Assembly: GCA_964059195.1 (NCBI GenBank)
Contig: CAXKWD010000001.1
Coordinates: 216,884,484-216,948,483, forward strand
Direction of reading: 5' to 3'
Origin: Ectobius pallidus
Taxonomy: Eukaryota; Arthropoda; Insecta; Blattodea; Ectobiidae
Length of the DNA stretch: 64,000 nucleotides
Shown here: positions 1-11,799 of the stretch, piece after piece
Layout of the letters: each line of letters starts with the position of its first letter
Position numbering within the stretch: the first letter of the stretch is position 1
Program-made: the position numbers and the translations under genes
The notes under the pieces: model-generated
What the model was told of the DNA's origin: nothing
Database searches by the model: none
What the model saw: the letters and a program-made list of their open reading frames with translations, nothing else

Positions 1-400
1 GATATTAGGAAAAAAGGATAAGAAGGGATGATAGATACTAGAAGAAATAAAAGCAGAATGCACTGAGGGAATGTAATCCAGGACATCAAAGGGCAGAGAG
101 AAGAATAAATTCTCCGACAAGAGAAGCCAGGATGGCAAAGAGCATAACAAATCTGGTCAAAGAACCAAAAAGAAAGACAAACCGAGGGTATAAAGGGTAG
201 AACGGCCATTTAAAAGTCACCAGCAAAGAGAGAAGAATAAATATCAGAGAGGCTCTAGAGACCATGTGGATGTTACGAGTGTAACTTATTCTAGCTATTC
301 TAATTGTCTTCACCGACTTGAGCAGCTTCCCCAGTGTTCCATTCTTGGATTCTCCAACTTAAGAGAACAAGTCAATAAATATCAACATCACTTTTTATAA
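1..400. other. No recognisable gene
   Basis: AT-rich DNA. A short minus-strand open frame (86-313) shows no recognisable family and no coding bias. Confidence 0.5.
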
Positions 401-403
401 TTT

Positions 404-450
404 ACTAGCTAGTCCCCGCGGCTTCGTCCCCGCGGCTTCGTCCCCGATAA
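404..450 (+). repeat. Fragment of RTE-like element end
   Basis: ACTAGCTAGTCCCCGCGGCTT followed by a duplicated CGTCCCCG motif matches the conserved end ACTAGCNGGTGCCCGCGGCTTCG seen elsewhere in the window. Confidence 0.45.
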
Positions 451-465
451 TTTATTAAAAAATTG

Positions 466-546
466 AAATAGGTACATAAGCATTCATAATCCACAGATTA
501 ATGTCTCTGTTGGACATTACACGAAAATATTATAGGAGAAAAATTC
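466..546 (-). repeat. Body of tRNA-derived SINE
   Basis: The stretch from ACATAAGCATTCATAATCCAC to the tRNA-like head recurs at 790-860 and 27945-28017. It is the 3' body of the tRNA-like SINE when read on the minus strand. Confidence 0.6.
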
Positions 547-619
547 TTCCGACACTGCGACTTGAACCCAGGACCTTTGGCTATTCGCGCCAATGCTCTA
601 CCAACTGAGCTAAGCCGGA
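547..619 (-). tRNA. tRNA-like sequence (Phe-GAA-like), probable SINE head
   Basis: A 73-base cloverleaf can be drawn on the minus strand: acceptor TCCGGCT, D arm GCTC...GAGC, anticodon stem TTGGC/GCCAA with loop GCGAATA (GAA in the anticodon position), and a CTGGG/CCCAG T arm with a TTCAAGT loop that is mutated in this copy. Position 33 is C rather than the near-invariant U and position 37 is T, so it is unlikely to be a functional tRNA-Phe. A conserved downstream body of about 80 bp recurs in every copy, which points to a tRNA-derived SINE. Confidence 0.5.
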
Positions 620-860
620 GTTCAATTCACCGTGCCAGATGGAACCTCTCTCCTATGACTGATTGCCCTAATGGTCTATCTCACAGATATACAAGTTGTG
701 TCATATGCAGTACTGTGAGGCACACTAATTAGTAATTTTTGTGACCGGGCTTCCACTGTTATTGTACAGTTAACATGAAAGATAGACATATAAGCATTCA
801 TGAACCACAGATTATTGTCTCTGTTAAACATTGCATGAGAATATTATAGGAGACAAATTC

Positions 861-933
861 CTCCGACACTCGGACTTGAACCCAGGACCTTTGGCTATTC
901 GCGCCAATGCTCTACCAACTGAGCTAAGCCGGA
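861..933 (-). tRNA. tRNA-like sequence, second copy, probable SINE head
   Basis: Same cloverleaf and GCGAATA anticodon loop as the copy at 547-619, about 310 bp away on the same strand, with the same flanking body (ATAAGCATTCATGAACCACA). The T-arm stem has one change. Confidence 0.5.
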
Positions 934-1399
934 GTTAACTACAATATTTACAAAAGCCAGATATACTTGTTAAATTATACACATCGATAAATCTATCATT
1001 AATATAGGAATAGATATGCCACTGTTTATTAGCCATATAAAATGGATTCAGTCATCAATAAAAATAAAAATTAACATTTCACCTTGAAAATTAAAATATA
1101 TAAAATTATCATATAACAGACTATATGAAATGGCCTTGAATTTGTGTATAAGTTATCACATCATAAAAAACGTTCCTATTTTATCATTAGGCGTAGTTTT
1201 TGAGCTATAATATAGCTATATTATAGCTATAGTCTGTTGTATTCTGTATATATTATTGTCAATTACGTTTATTCGAAGTGAACTTTGAAAAAAAAAATGG
1301 AAATTTCTGTGCCACCTCTCGTCAAAGAATGAGAAGCCTTAAGGGGTTAAAACGGATATATTTCGAAACACCTATGTTCTTGCCAGATTAAAAAAAAAG
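934..1399. other. Unassigned, with a perfect 24-bp palindrome
   Basis: AT-rich, no coding signal. Bases 1204-1227 (GCTATAATATAG and its complement) form a perfect palindrome. Confidence 0.5.
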
Positions 1400-2081
1400 T
1401 GTGCGTGGAACGCCACGCGACAGGAGTGAAACTTGTTTTTATTTTTTTATTTTTTTTCAATTTTGGATTATTGGATTTTTTTCAATTTTGGATTGTTGGA
1501 CTTTTTAATATTGGGTATTTGGAATTTTTACATTTTGGATTTTGGGTTTTTTAATTTTTGATCTTTAATTTATTAAATTTTGGAATTTTTATTTTTTAAT
1601 TTTGGATTTTTAAAATTTAGATCATTAAATGTTTGGATTTTTAATTTTGGATTTTTATTTTTAAATGTTGATTTTTTTTATTTTTAAATTTTGGATTTTT
1701 AATTTTTTAGTTTTAATTTTTTTATGTTAAATTTTGGATATTAGACATTTTTAATTTGGATTTTTGGAGTTTTTAATTTTGAATCTTTGAATTTTTTTAT
1801 TGTTGGAATTTTGGATTCTTTATTTTTTGATTTTTTAAATTTTGATCTTTGAATTTTTAAATTTTTTGGATTCTTTAATTTTGGATTTTCGATTTTTTAA
1901 TTTTAGAATTTTAAATTTAAGATTTTCGATTTTTTAATTTTTAAATTTTGGTTAAGCCTAATCACTGAGTTGATTGTTTTCTGTGCAGTCCGTTCCGTCA
2001 CACCTCACTAATTTCGTGACGATTTTGAGCGTTACACAAGCTCTCGATTTACCCCTACCGCGGCTAAAAAAAGGTTCACTT
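1400..2081 (+). mobile_element. T-rich hairpin-start element, copy 1
   Basis: Starts GTGCGTGGAACGCCACGCGA, whose GCGTGG/CCACGC halves can form a hairpin, followed by AGTGAAACTTG. The middle is about 520 bp of degenerate T-rich repeats (TTTTTAATTTTGGA type). The conserved 3' part runs from AATCACTGAGTTGATTG through GTCCGTTCCGTCACACCTC to ACCGCGGCTAAA and a GTTCACTT end that mirrors the GAAGTGAAAC near the start. Non-coding; transposon class not established. Confidence 0.75.
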
Positions 2082-2945
2082 AAAAAAAATAATAAATAAA
2101 TAAATACCGTAAATGGAAATTTTCAGTTCCATTGGTTGAGTAATTTTGCTTGACACAGGAACAGACAGACATACACGAAACACTAGAATACATTTTAGTG
2201 TAACACTATTTTCAGATCAGAGTTGGAAGTCATTTATAGTGAACTAGAAAATGCTTTGGAAATTGCAGCCATTGCTTAGCAGACTGATGAGAAAAGATCC
2301 TGCAGCGTATTCGAAGGCAAGCCCTCAGCACTTAACGAGTGTGCTGGCAGTAAATTGTGTCACAACGAATATTAGCTCTCTGAGAATCGATCCCAAGTCT
2401 TTTGTAGAGACTTGAGGCCTGATAGCAGAGTGGAATATATCTGAAATGCTAATCCAGCAGCTATCCTTCTAGACTTCTACTGCTTTTCTCCTGCTAGTTG
2501 AACCCTTGCCTGTTTTTATTCAACGCGACAAGGACCTAAGTCGCGGCATGGTTTCTTCTCTTAATATTATAGAGCATTTAGCTGTCGTTTCATTGAACAA
2601 TCCGGTGTAAGGACGTGTGGAATTTCAAGCAATCACCTGTGTTTATCTCCTTATTGTTTTATAGTTTACTAGCTTAAAAGGCCCAGCGTCGCTTGGGTTT
2701 TGTATTTTGACATTCAAAAGTAACTTATCAAGGATTTTCGATTTTCAAACTCTAGGTAATTATAGGTATTTAGAATTTGAAGTGGAAAAACGACTTATCA
2801 ACACTCAAACTATTTCCTCAGAAAACGCTTGATATAGCTTTTTATGGCTCATAGATGGTGTAGAATTTTGCATTCCTTTGCTTCTACACACCGTGCCTGG
2901 GAGGGGTTGAAATAAGAAGAAACATAAATTCCGATTACATAAGAT
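2082..2945. other. Unassigned
   Basis: No coding or repeat match apart from an ACTAGCTT... fragment near 2669 that resembles RTE-like ends. Confidence 0.4.
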
Positions 2946-2948
2946 TGT

Positions 2949-3163
2949 ATTGTCTTTATGGAAAATATTATTTCTCACTCTCATGTTACCATACAACCGT
3001 TTCGGAGCTGAAATAAATAAAATAAAAAATTCAATATAACTTTCGTACTTTCCTCCCCAAAACCTAGGGCATAATATATTGCGGGCATAAGACTAAAAAT
3101 GTTCCATCCTATTTTGTCTTCTTTTATGGAATATTTTATTTCTCATTCTCATGTTACCATACC
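2949..3163. repeat. 45-bp direct duplication flanking unassigned DNA
   Basis: ATTTCTCACTCTCATGTTACC at about 2968 recurs diverged at about 3139 (ATTTCTCATTCTCATGTTACC) with similar upstream bases. The second copy abuts the SINE fragment at 3163. Confidence 0.6.
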
Positions 3164-3272
3164 TGACATTTGTCTCACAGGGGAGGAAAAACCCCGGAAA
3201 AATCCTCACCCAGGTAACTTGTCCCGTCCAGGAACCGAACCCGGGCCCCCTGGGCCACAGCGGTGGACTATC
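3163..3272 (-). mobile_element. tRNA-derived SINE (type 4), 5' fragment
   Basis: The minus strand reads CACCGCTGTGGCCCAGG...GGGTTCGGTTCCTGGACGGG..., matching the head of the complete copy at 45068-45520 up to GAGACAAATGTC. It includes the B-box. Confidence 0.7.
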
Positions 3273-3367
3273 TTATCACTTATTTTGTGTAATATTAATT
3301 ATAAGATCACTTATTGTATAATCAATTATTTTGTAACTTGTTTGCATTTATTTTTTAATTTTTTTTC

Positions 3368-3482
3368 ATTTTCCTGGTTGAGTGGAAAATAAGGCCTCAC
3401 GGCCTTAACTCTGCCAGATAAAATAAAACATTATTATTATTATTATCATTATTATTATTATTATTATTATCATCATTATTAC
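3368..3482 (+). repeat. Retroposon 3' end with (ATT)n tail
   Basis: CCTGGTTGAGTGGAAAATAAGG..CACGGCCTTAACTCTGCCAG followed by (ATT)n. A reverse-complement relative is at 51868-51960. Confidence 0.55.
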
Positions 3483-4153
3483 TATATAGTTCATGCAATA
3501 AGAAAAGTTATAGTAAGAAAATGCCCTTCCTATTCCATTTCAGGAACTTTCATATTCTCTTAAACGTTTCATGAAGTGATAAAATACACTTAGAAGTCAG
3601 ATTCCCTTCCAAACATTACTGTTTTATTGCCTATGCATATGGAATGAAGAGGAGATACTGCCTCCGAAATGATTATCACATCCGTCCACGGCCGCCATAA
3701 AACAAGAAAGTATCGATTGTTAGAAGTGGGCCCGCGCTTGATTGAATAATAAATATTAAATTATCAAGTAGTGCTTTATGTCGCACAAAGATGGCACTGA
3801 GGAACATATTGAAGTGAACTTTACTGACAGATAAAATTATATGTCGCCCTGTTATCTGCGTTATTTCAGGAAAAATAACTTTTAATGGCTTGTAGGGTAA
3901 TAAAATGACGTGATTAATGTAAAGTATCTTCTCCGCCCTGGATATAAAACTGTTTTATAGCCAAAACATTGTTAAAATGTAACTTACATTTTATCAACAT
4001 TAAAAGAACATGCAATATAACTCCTTGAGGTTAAGATACCTAACAGATACAGCTAAGTCCCTTTAACAGCTAAATTTCCGTCACATGGAGAAATACTGAC
4101 ATACATACCGTCTCGAATAAGCTGATGAGAGGTAGACTTGCTTACTTGTTTTT
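3483..4153. other. Unassigned
   Basis: AT-rich, with no coding or repeat signal I can recognise. Confidence 0.4.
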
Positions 4154-4200
4154 ACAGAAGTTAGAATGAGTTCATCGACATGGAAAACTAAAGGTATAAT

Positions 4201-4840
4201 CACAGTATAGTATAACAGTAGCGAAGCTCTAATGAAAGGAAAATGCATCCTTTTGACAGATCGTGCGACACTAGCACCCCAAGCGGCCAGCAGGATGCAA
4301 CTAGCAAACAGCCATTTCCAGCATTGGAAAGATACGAATATATGGCTGTATTTCTTCTTATTTTTAAAATTACTAGAACGAGATTGTTACCAGAAAGGCA
4401 TACTGGTGAACTCACCAAATCATAGACTTTATGGTAATATAAAGAAGTTGTAGTTTCAAGATCGATGACATTGTATATCTTATAAAGTATCAGACCGGTT
4501 TCCCGATGTGGTCTAGTATGGATGCAAGCGTGATAATCACAAATTGGCAATTTAATTTAACAAATAACTGTTTTTGCTTACCTCTCAGGATCTTTAGGGA
4601 ACCTGAAGAAACATAAATCGAGAGATTCCTTTGGTTCCTTTGGCTGTTGGTGCAGTTTATAGCACTACAAGCATTTCCATAAAATATTGTTGACATTTTT
4701 CCACTGCCTTCTAGATTGTGCATTTTTCATAAGAAACAATGTAACAGATTGTGTTGTCTCTCGCTCACCGCTACGAGAGCTGCAGTCGCGCCGGTTGAAA
4801 AAAACTGTATGGAGCTTCGCTACTGTTATACTATACTGTG
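4201..4840. mobile_element. 640-bp TIR element with perfect 29-bp ends
   Basis: 4201-4229 (CACAGTATAGTATAACAGTA...) is the exact reverse complement of 4812-4840. No transposase is visible inside. Sequence of 47-49 bp (ACAGAAGTTAGAATGAGTTC...) directly abuts both ends as direct repeats (4154-4200 and 4841-4889). Confidence 0.85.
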
Positions 4841-4884
4841 ACAGAAGTTAGAATGAGTTCATTCAATACGGAAGAGCAAAAAGC

Positions 4885-5578
4885 ATAATTTAACTATTAA
4901 AGACGCGAGACTTAATCGCACGGTTTATAAATCAGCGCCGGACTGCATAGAAAACAATTTACTCAATTATTACGCCCATAGTTTGTTCATTAACACTTAC
5001 ACGCGAATAATTCATAAACTAAACTATTAATAATTATAACGAAACAGCTAAAAATTCGCATTTTGGAGTGCATTCCACGATTACAAAGCGCCGCCTAGGA
5101 AAACGATTTCCTCAGATACGAATTCACTGGCCCAGAAAATCCCTGTGTAGTGAGTTCCGTCAATGTTTGTCCATTTAGGCCTACATTCACTATCCCTCTT
5201 CCGTCTATGTTGAAAATTCCATATATATTTGTCATTATAAACAAATGAATCGACCAGTGTGGGCTTACAAAATTGCGATATATTGAAAAAATTGCGATGC
5301 TCTTATTTTCAAGTTATGACAAAGAAAAAAGCCACCAGCAATTGACATGACAAAAATGAAATGTATTACTAAAAACAGATGCTTGGATAGCAAAAAGAAT
5401 CATGTTTTCTGCCCGTTTTTCACCCATAACTCACGAACGAAATCTAAAATTAAAACTTCGGCTTCGAGGTGCATTCGGCCACCCTTTGGTCCATCTATGT
5501 TTAAAATATCAGATTTCTGGGTGCAGTAGATTTTGCTGGGCATCGCGCGCAAACAGACAAACAGACAGACACTTTCTC

Positions 5579-5613
<35 letters not shown>

Positions 5614-5945
5614 GAGAGAATTCACAAGGGATAGCTGCCCCAATTACCTTGAGGGTTCAGGATACCAATTAATCTAGACGAAAATGTATTTAAAAATACA
5701 CATATTTTTTCAGTAGAAGAAAACAAAATGTAAAAACGGCCTAAATCAATGAGCATTAGGAATCCTATCCCAAAGATGATATAATTTTATTATTACATTG
5801 TACAGATGTGTATGTACAATAGTAGGGGATCTTGGAAAAGGCAGTTATAGAACTCTTAAATGCGCGAGATTTCTCACGCCGGTTTATAAATCACCGCCGG
5901 ACTGCATAGAAAACAATTTGCTCAATTATTACGCCCATAGTTTAT
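4885..5945 (+). repeat. 100-bp direct repeat pair (4885-4990 and 5845-5945)
   Basis: GCCGGACTGCATAGAAAACA with flanks up to ATTACGCCCATAGTTT occurs in both positions, each upstream of an RTE-like end. Confidence 0.65.
4995..5613 (+). mobile_element. RTE-like non-autonomous retroposon with (ATT)n tail
   Basis: Contains AACAGCTAAAAAT, GTGCATTCCACGATTA, a second copy of the AACTCACGAACGAA... unit, TTTCTGGGTGCAGTAGATTT, ACAGACAGAC and an (ATT)12 tail. The same order occurs at 5970 and 53036. The RTE-clade assignment is inferred from the ACTAGCNGGTGCCCGCGGCTT-type 5' motif and the trinucleotide tail. Confidence 0.6.
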
Positions 5946-5969
5946 TTGTAGTAAGATATATTTAAACTA

Positions 5970-6295
5970 GCTGGTGCCCGCGCCTTCGCCCACTCTAATT
6001 AATTGGAAGATTAAAAATTAAGAGCAAAATAATTAAAACATTATCTTTATTAACACTTGGACGAGAATCAAACTAAACGATTAATATTTAACGAAACAGC
6101 TAAAAATCCGGCTTTGGGGTGAATTCCACGATTAGAAAGCGCAGCGAGGGATAAAGAACTCAGAATCGAGTTCTCTGGCTCAGAAAACCTCTGCATAGTG
6201 GGTTCCGTCCAATTCCGTCCTTCAGTCCATTTATGTTTAAAATTTCAGATCTCTGGGTGCGGTAGATTTCGCTGGGCGTTGCGCACTGACAGACA

Positions 6296-6365
<70 letters not shown>
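5970..6365 (+). mobile_element. RTE-like retroposon with (ATT)n tail
   Basis: Begins CTAGCTGGTGCCCGCGCCTT, passes AACAGCTAAAAATCCGGCTT and CAGATCTCTGGGTGCGGTAG, and ends in about 68 bp of (ATT)n. Confidence 0.65.
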
Positions 6366-6734
6366 GATAAATCATCAGTCCTCTAGTGTGGATGACCACA
6401 AGGATCCAGAATCCAAATATGCTGTAACATTGTTAAAATAAATATTTACTATTAACTCTGTTTTACATTATACAAAACAAATATAGGTGGCCATGTAATA
6501 CATAGGCCTAGCAGTATCTGTAAGAGGATTTTTCTAATCTCCTGCAATTCAAATGTCAGACGTTTTCAGATGCCTTTCGTGCCTCTAATGGGTTTCGAAA
6601 TGGGCTACGTCAACAGTCGACACTAGAACAAATTTCAATACATTCCCTCCTATCCTGCGCATGCCAAACGGAATTCACAATGGCTCATATCGGCAACTTA
6701 GATATTTTAGTCGGTCCGCTTTTTTTCCTCGTAC

Positions 6735-6902
6735 GTGTACAAATTAGTCTATAACTTTGTGTGTACAATAATAATTTGTTTATAAATAAAATATCAGATT
6801 TTAGGTCATTCCTTATCATTATTAAGTCATTTTCTTTAAAATCTAGGGTAATTTTATAGGTCAATTTTCAAAAATGTTTAGGTAATCAGAATCCGGGCCC
6901 TG
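6735..6902 (-). mobile_element. Fragment of GGGCCCGGATTCT hAT-like MITE
   Basis: Matches the ACAATAATAATTT...AGGTCATTTT...AGAATCCGGGCCCTG end of the complete copy at 54003-54765. The other end is missing. Confidence 0.65.
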
Positions 6903-7139
6903 ATTATTATTATTATTATTATATTTAGCTGAATACCTCCCAAGAAAATGTTGGATTGGAAAGTAGAAGGAAAAAGAAGAAGAGGGAAGCCCAAAGAGTG
7001 CTGTATGGATGGGGTGAAAAGGAGTATGGCGAGAAAAGGATTAAGAGAAGAAGATGCTATGGACAGGGACTTATGGAGGAAAAAGATTGTTGTGGGATGA
7101 AGGAAAGCCATTGTAGTGTGGAATATTCCGTAATCAAAA

Positions 7140-7184
7140 TATTATTATTATTATTATTTTTATTATTATTATTATTATTATTAT
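7140..7184 (+). repeat. (ATT)n microsatellite, interrupted by transposon insertion
   Basis: ATT repeats resume at 8541, immediately after the hAT-like element, so the element landed within the tract. Confidence 0.8.
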
Positions 7185-7767
7185 AGGGTGACCAGATTTA
7201 TGAACTTTAAAAACAGGACATTTAACAAAATTTGCCCTAAAGAACAGGACAAAACAGGACACTTGGATAACAAAGAGTGCAAGTGTTTCTTCTAAGTCTT
7301 GCAGTTACAATTTAATATTAGATAACTTATTGCTATAAATGAGATTTCGTTGTCATCAAATATCACCATTCTAAATTAAAAGCAGTCTTATAAATTCAAG
7401 CTTTGTCAGTCTTTTTATGACATAAATTACATTTACAACTGCAAAGAATTAAAATTGTTAAAAATGATAATCTGTCATATTATAGACGTAGGATATTTGA
7501 AGAAATTAAATTGGATAGATTGAACAGACATTTGTTGCAAGTTATGAAGAAAAAAAAAACAGGACATTTGGCGCCCCGTTAAAAATTTGTCGGGACATCG
7601 GGACAGTTAATGAAAAAAAAAAAAAAAGGGCAGTCACATTAAAACGGGGCGTCTGGTCAGAGGAGTAACGAGGGGGGTTTTGGGGGTTTGAACCCCTCCC
7701 CCATTGGTTAAAAAAAGGAAAATTGAGCATTTTTTTTAAGACTGCTTGTAAATTACTTAATCTCTAT

Positions 7768-8374
7768 ATATATAAAAGGCTTTTTCCTGACTGACTGACT
7801 GACTGACTGACTGACTGACTGACTGACTGACTGACTGACTGACAGGAATTAACGTATAGCCTAAACTATAATAGGTAGAGACTTGGAATTTTGACAGTAC
7901 CTTCGTTTCATAATGTAGGTGCTCACTAAGAAAGGATTTTGAAAAATTCTGATTTTAAATGCCAAAAATCAAATGTTTTTGAGAATACTTAATCCCTTCT
8001 TACACAGAATTATCGAATCCGAATCACATTTGACATTAAAACATATTGTTGCCAGTGGGTTTCAGATGGGTTTGGAATTAAATTAAATGGAAGTTTGACA
8101 ATTACAGTTGGCTTTGGCTATTTTTGTCATACCTTGGAAATTAAACTTTCGCGATCGTTTGAATGTTGTAAGCCCTAATAAGGTCAAACATTGTTTTATT
8201 TGGACGAAACTCACTATACAGGGGTTTTCTGGACCAAGGAACTCGAATCTGAGGTGGTATGTAGTCCACGTGATTTAGGTGTTAATAAATATAATGATTT
8301 AACTATTATGCTCTTAATTTTTAATTTTTTAAATAATTATCGCGGGCGAAGCCGCGGGCACATGCTAGTACGAG
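7768..8374 (-). mobile_element. RTE-like element nested at the third level, with (GACT)n
   Basis: The minus strand starts TAGCATGTGCCCGCGGCTTCG, the motif of the ACTAGC family, and ends at TATATATAAAAGG next to a (GACT)n array (7788-7843). Confidence 0.55.
7788..7843 (+). repeat. (GACT)n microsatellite
   Basis: About 14 uninterrupted CTGA/GACT units. Confidence 0.95.
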
Positions 8375-8539
8375 TATAAATCGTGGGAAGCTTAAAAATC
8401 GTTATTGTGCATCTTAATTTTTTAAATTTTACGGGGGAGGACCCCCGAGCCCCCCTCTCCCTGGGGGGTATTTTATACCCCAAGATGTTATAACTCCCCC
8501 ATATGGTAGGCCTGGTTACGCCTATGCGCGGTCACCCTA

Positions 8540-9480
8540 TATTATTATTACTTAGGTTTTTTTGCATGTGTTAGAAATACATACTGTATTACAGTATTTT
8601 CACCACACTGTCGTCCTCAGTGGTTGCTTGTAGATAACAGGCTATAGGAGTGTCTCATAATGCCGGAATTACTGTTTAAAAAGCCAGCAAGGGTTTATGA
8701 TCTGACCTACATGCTCTGCTGCCAAGTGACTTGAGTACAACACCAGATGCAGACGTAAATAACACCCCTAAATGCTTGTTCCTACATACACTCGGATTTA
8801 TTATATTTTAAATTACGATCTGTATTACAGAGCTTGGCAATGCAAGGAGACCAGTGCAGTCACTGGATTCTACAGGATATGACTCTTTCCCTTATACAGC
8901 GTGGAAAGTGTTTTACTGTGCAGATCCAAGCAACCAGTAAAATAAATGTATCGTAATCCCTTATGGAGGCCCTTATGGTTCAAGGAGGTTGAAACTTCCA
9001 GAAACACTAGCAGGTGTCTTTTTTCCTTAATTCCTTTATGGAAAACGACTAAAATGTTGTTACTGAAGAAGTAAGAAATTTATATTACTTGGACACCCTG
9101 AGCGAAAAAAAAAATCTTTCTGAACTGGCACGCCCATGAAATTGCCCCTGGCAAATATGTGCCATTTAAAAAGAAAGACAAGACAAACTGCTGTGGTATT
9201 TACAATAAACCTGAATTAAAACGACCTGTAAAAACGCGGAGATTCTCAAATAAAAACGATTGTCTGTTGTCTGAAAGTAACGATTTGTACATGGAAAAGC
9301 TCCTCTCTACCTCAACTGAAACATGGCCTAAAAATACATGACCTAAAAATACCGAAAATGACCTGAAAATTGCCCAAAAAATGACCTAGGCCTATCTCTT
9401 TTTAATGGCGAAAAATGCAAAATAAAGCAAAAATGCAAAAACAAATTGTCCTTATTTAATGAATTAAATCATGATACACA
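8540..9480. other. Unassigned
   Basis: No recognisable gene. The AAAATGACCT phrases near 9350-9400 hint at an old relative of the GGGCCCGGATTCT elements. Confidence 0.4.
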
Positions 9481-9481
9481 T

Positions 9482-9482
9482 T

Positions 9483-9536
<54 letters not shown>

Positions 9537-9537
9537 C
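9482..9537 (+). repeat. Compound (TA)n(TG)n(AG)n microsatellite
   Basis: Three adjoining dinucleotide runs. Confidence 0.95.
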
Positions 9538-9880
9538 TATCTTTTAACCTAAATATAAAGAAGATGAAAAATCATCAAATGCCTTGCTCTACTAATGACA
9601 CAGTTCCTAACATAACTGTCACTAACACTAATACCAATATTCCTAACCCAACTGTCACTCATCTAGAATCCGTCAAAGTTCGCTCAGGGATATGGGTCAC
9701 ATACCACATAGTCAACAATAGTCCGGTACCATTGGCACTTGAAAAACAGTTGCCCAGCATGTGCGTAAGGGATCAATGAGACTCTAATTTTGACACTCTG
9801 TATAAGTCTTTTTAGCAATTGCTGAATTAATTAAAAATTAATTCCTGTAAATATTTCGTTTCAACTAAATCTGATAAATA

Positions 9881-10320
9881 GGGGGCGGATTTCTATGACA
9901 TGTCATATTTTTACCCTTTGCATTATTTCAGGTTTCCGACTAATTTAAACCCGATTCGAAGCATCCTGGTGAAAATGGAACGGCTTTTATTGTGCATATA
10001 ACTGCATATTTAGGAAATGTTAAACTATTGTAGCATATTTAGTATGAATATGCATATTTAGGTCATATTTTTGTCATATTAAAGACATTTGTAAATTTTG
10101 CATTAGCCTATAGGCTACTGATACTTTTTGAGAACCTACAGATATTTAAATAATTAACAGTATATTTTAATAAAATGTATTGTAATGAAACTTAAAAAAA
10201 CGTACACAATGTGTAAGTGGTAAAGTCATATTTTAAATTTCATTGGTCATATTTCAAAGTTTTAAGGTCATAAATGCATGCATATATCCTATTTTTTAGG
10301 TCATAGAAATCCGCCCCCCC
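9881..10320. mobile_element. 440-bp TIR element with 12-bp flanking repeats
   Basis: Ends GGGGGCGGATTTCTATGAC and GTCATAGAAATCCGCCCCC are inverted. ATCTGATAAATA occurs exactly on both sides (9869-9880, 10321-10332). No ORF; probably a MITE of hAT type with an extended flank match. Confidence 0.8.
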
Positions 10321-10332
10321 ATCTGATAAATA

Positions 10333-11799
10333 ATGATAATTAACATAAGTTATATGTAGACATTAAGAAAACATAAGTATTTGTTACTCACATAATTTAA
10401 TAATCTATGCAGAGACTCATCTGAAACAAAAAACAAAACAAAATATTATTAGTATTCATTTGTTTCTACAAAGTTAGAAACGATACCAGACAGCCTATGT
10501 AAATATTAATGATTCGCTATTAAACAAATGAAGAAGTATGAAATCTTTGAAAGAGCCCCCTGTGTCTCTGACACCTGATCACTTGAGGGATGGTCTAAGT
10601 GTTCAGGGTGGTTTCATAATTTACCTACTTGTCCTAGAAACTTTAAATTTTGCAAACTTAACTAAAATGTAAACTTAAAAATAAATCTTAAAATTTCATT
10701 CTAAGGTCTCAATTTGTTTTTAGATTATTTATTTCTTCAATCAATCTTTCTCCTACGACAAATATTAAAGCATATACGTGAATATTTTATATGTAATTCT
10801 TAGTCATAAAACAACAAACATGTTTCTTTACGATAATCAGAAACTTTACCAGGGTTTTTCACAAAACACGGTAGTCTACACCATATAACAACAAACATAT
10901 GCCAACAAATTTTCACATCTTGGTTCACAAGAGAAACATTGCTTATCATGGATGTACCAAAATTTAAATGCAGTAATATATTCCTTCTCATAGTCTACTG
11001 CTTCCGTGATGTTCCTGGCAGCAGCTCCCATTCAACGTTCAATATTCAAATTCTGATCCAGTATACTAGATTCGTCCGCTGAAGCGGACTTGATACATAA
11101 AGAGCTGTTTTAAATAACAAAAGAAAATCTTATTAGACACTTATTGCCGACATCGTAAAGTATATTTGCATTCTTACAGTCTTACTAATAATCCAGTTGT
11201 AACATTTATACCAGGAATATACACAGCTGAGGAAAGAAAGTGTACTAATAATCGCTGCATAAGGCTGAATGTGTGCAACCTTTACACAGCCTGGCCCCCT
11301 TGTTTAAACTTGACGTAAATAATCAAGATGGCCGATATGCGTAACAGCCGGTCGCTTCGTAGATGTCTGAGATTGAATTTTGAGGTTATGCATCCATTCT
11401 TAAGGTAACTTGTTATGAAACATTCTGGGCTACTTTAGCGGAATTATAAACATTGTTCCTTGTTTGCGGGACATATTTCCATACTTGTACCCATGATTAC
11501 AGCTTTCTGAAAACAATATAATGAAATACTGAAACTACAATTAGTCTGCAGACGATCCATCGTTGTTTGCCCGCTACACCGATAGATGGCGTTCAGCAGT
11601 CCCTTCATAGCCTGAGGCTAGTAACGTCATGAAAAGCGTGACGTATTTGATGACGTTGGACTTACAAACCTCGGCAGTTACACACCTATTATTGGTAATG
11701 CGGCTTATGCAGAACTTGCACGGTGAACAACCAAACAACCGTTCAACGCAGGTATAAGCAGCTTTTATTAGTAAGGCTGTTACTAACTCAACGGCAATA
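10333..11799. other. Unassigned 1.5 kb
   Basis: No family recognised. Short minus-strand frames at 10800-10991 and 11574-11804 lack support. Confidence 0.4.

Larger units (their letters stand above)
7660..8526. mobile_element. Second hAT-like element nested in the outer one
   Basis: GAGGAGTAACGAGG and the complement of CCTGGTTACGCCTAT form an imperfect TIR. Imperfect 8-bp flanks (TCTGGTCA, CGCGGTCA) look like an old target duplication inside the outer right TIR. Confidence 0.5.
7184..8539. mobile_element. hAT-like TIR element (outer level of a nest)
   Basis: Ends TAGGGTGACCAGA and GGTCACCCTA are inverted, and an identical 8-bp TATTATTA flanks both sides (7176-7183, 8540-8547), fitting hAT. 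It contains repeated ACAGGACA phrases and carries a second insertion. Confidence 0.65.

Noticed and set aside
86..313. Hydrophobic 75-codon frame that could be a small membrane protein
   Set aside because: No family match, no neighbouring signals, and AT-rich minus-strand frames of this size are expected by chance.
1400..2081. T-rich tract as a promoter or replication origin
   Set aside because: Recurs five times with the same boundaries, so it is a repeat family.
4200..4550. 116-codon frame as a transposase of the 29-bp-TIR element
   Set aside because: No catalytic motifs or family resemblance; overlapping frames on both strands are equally open.
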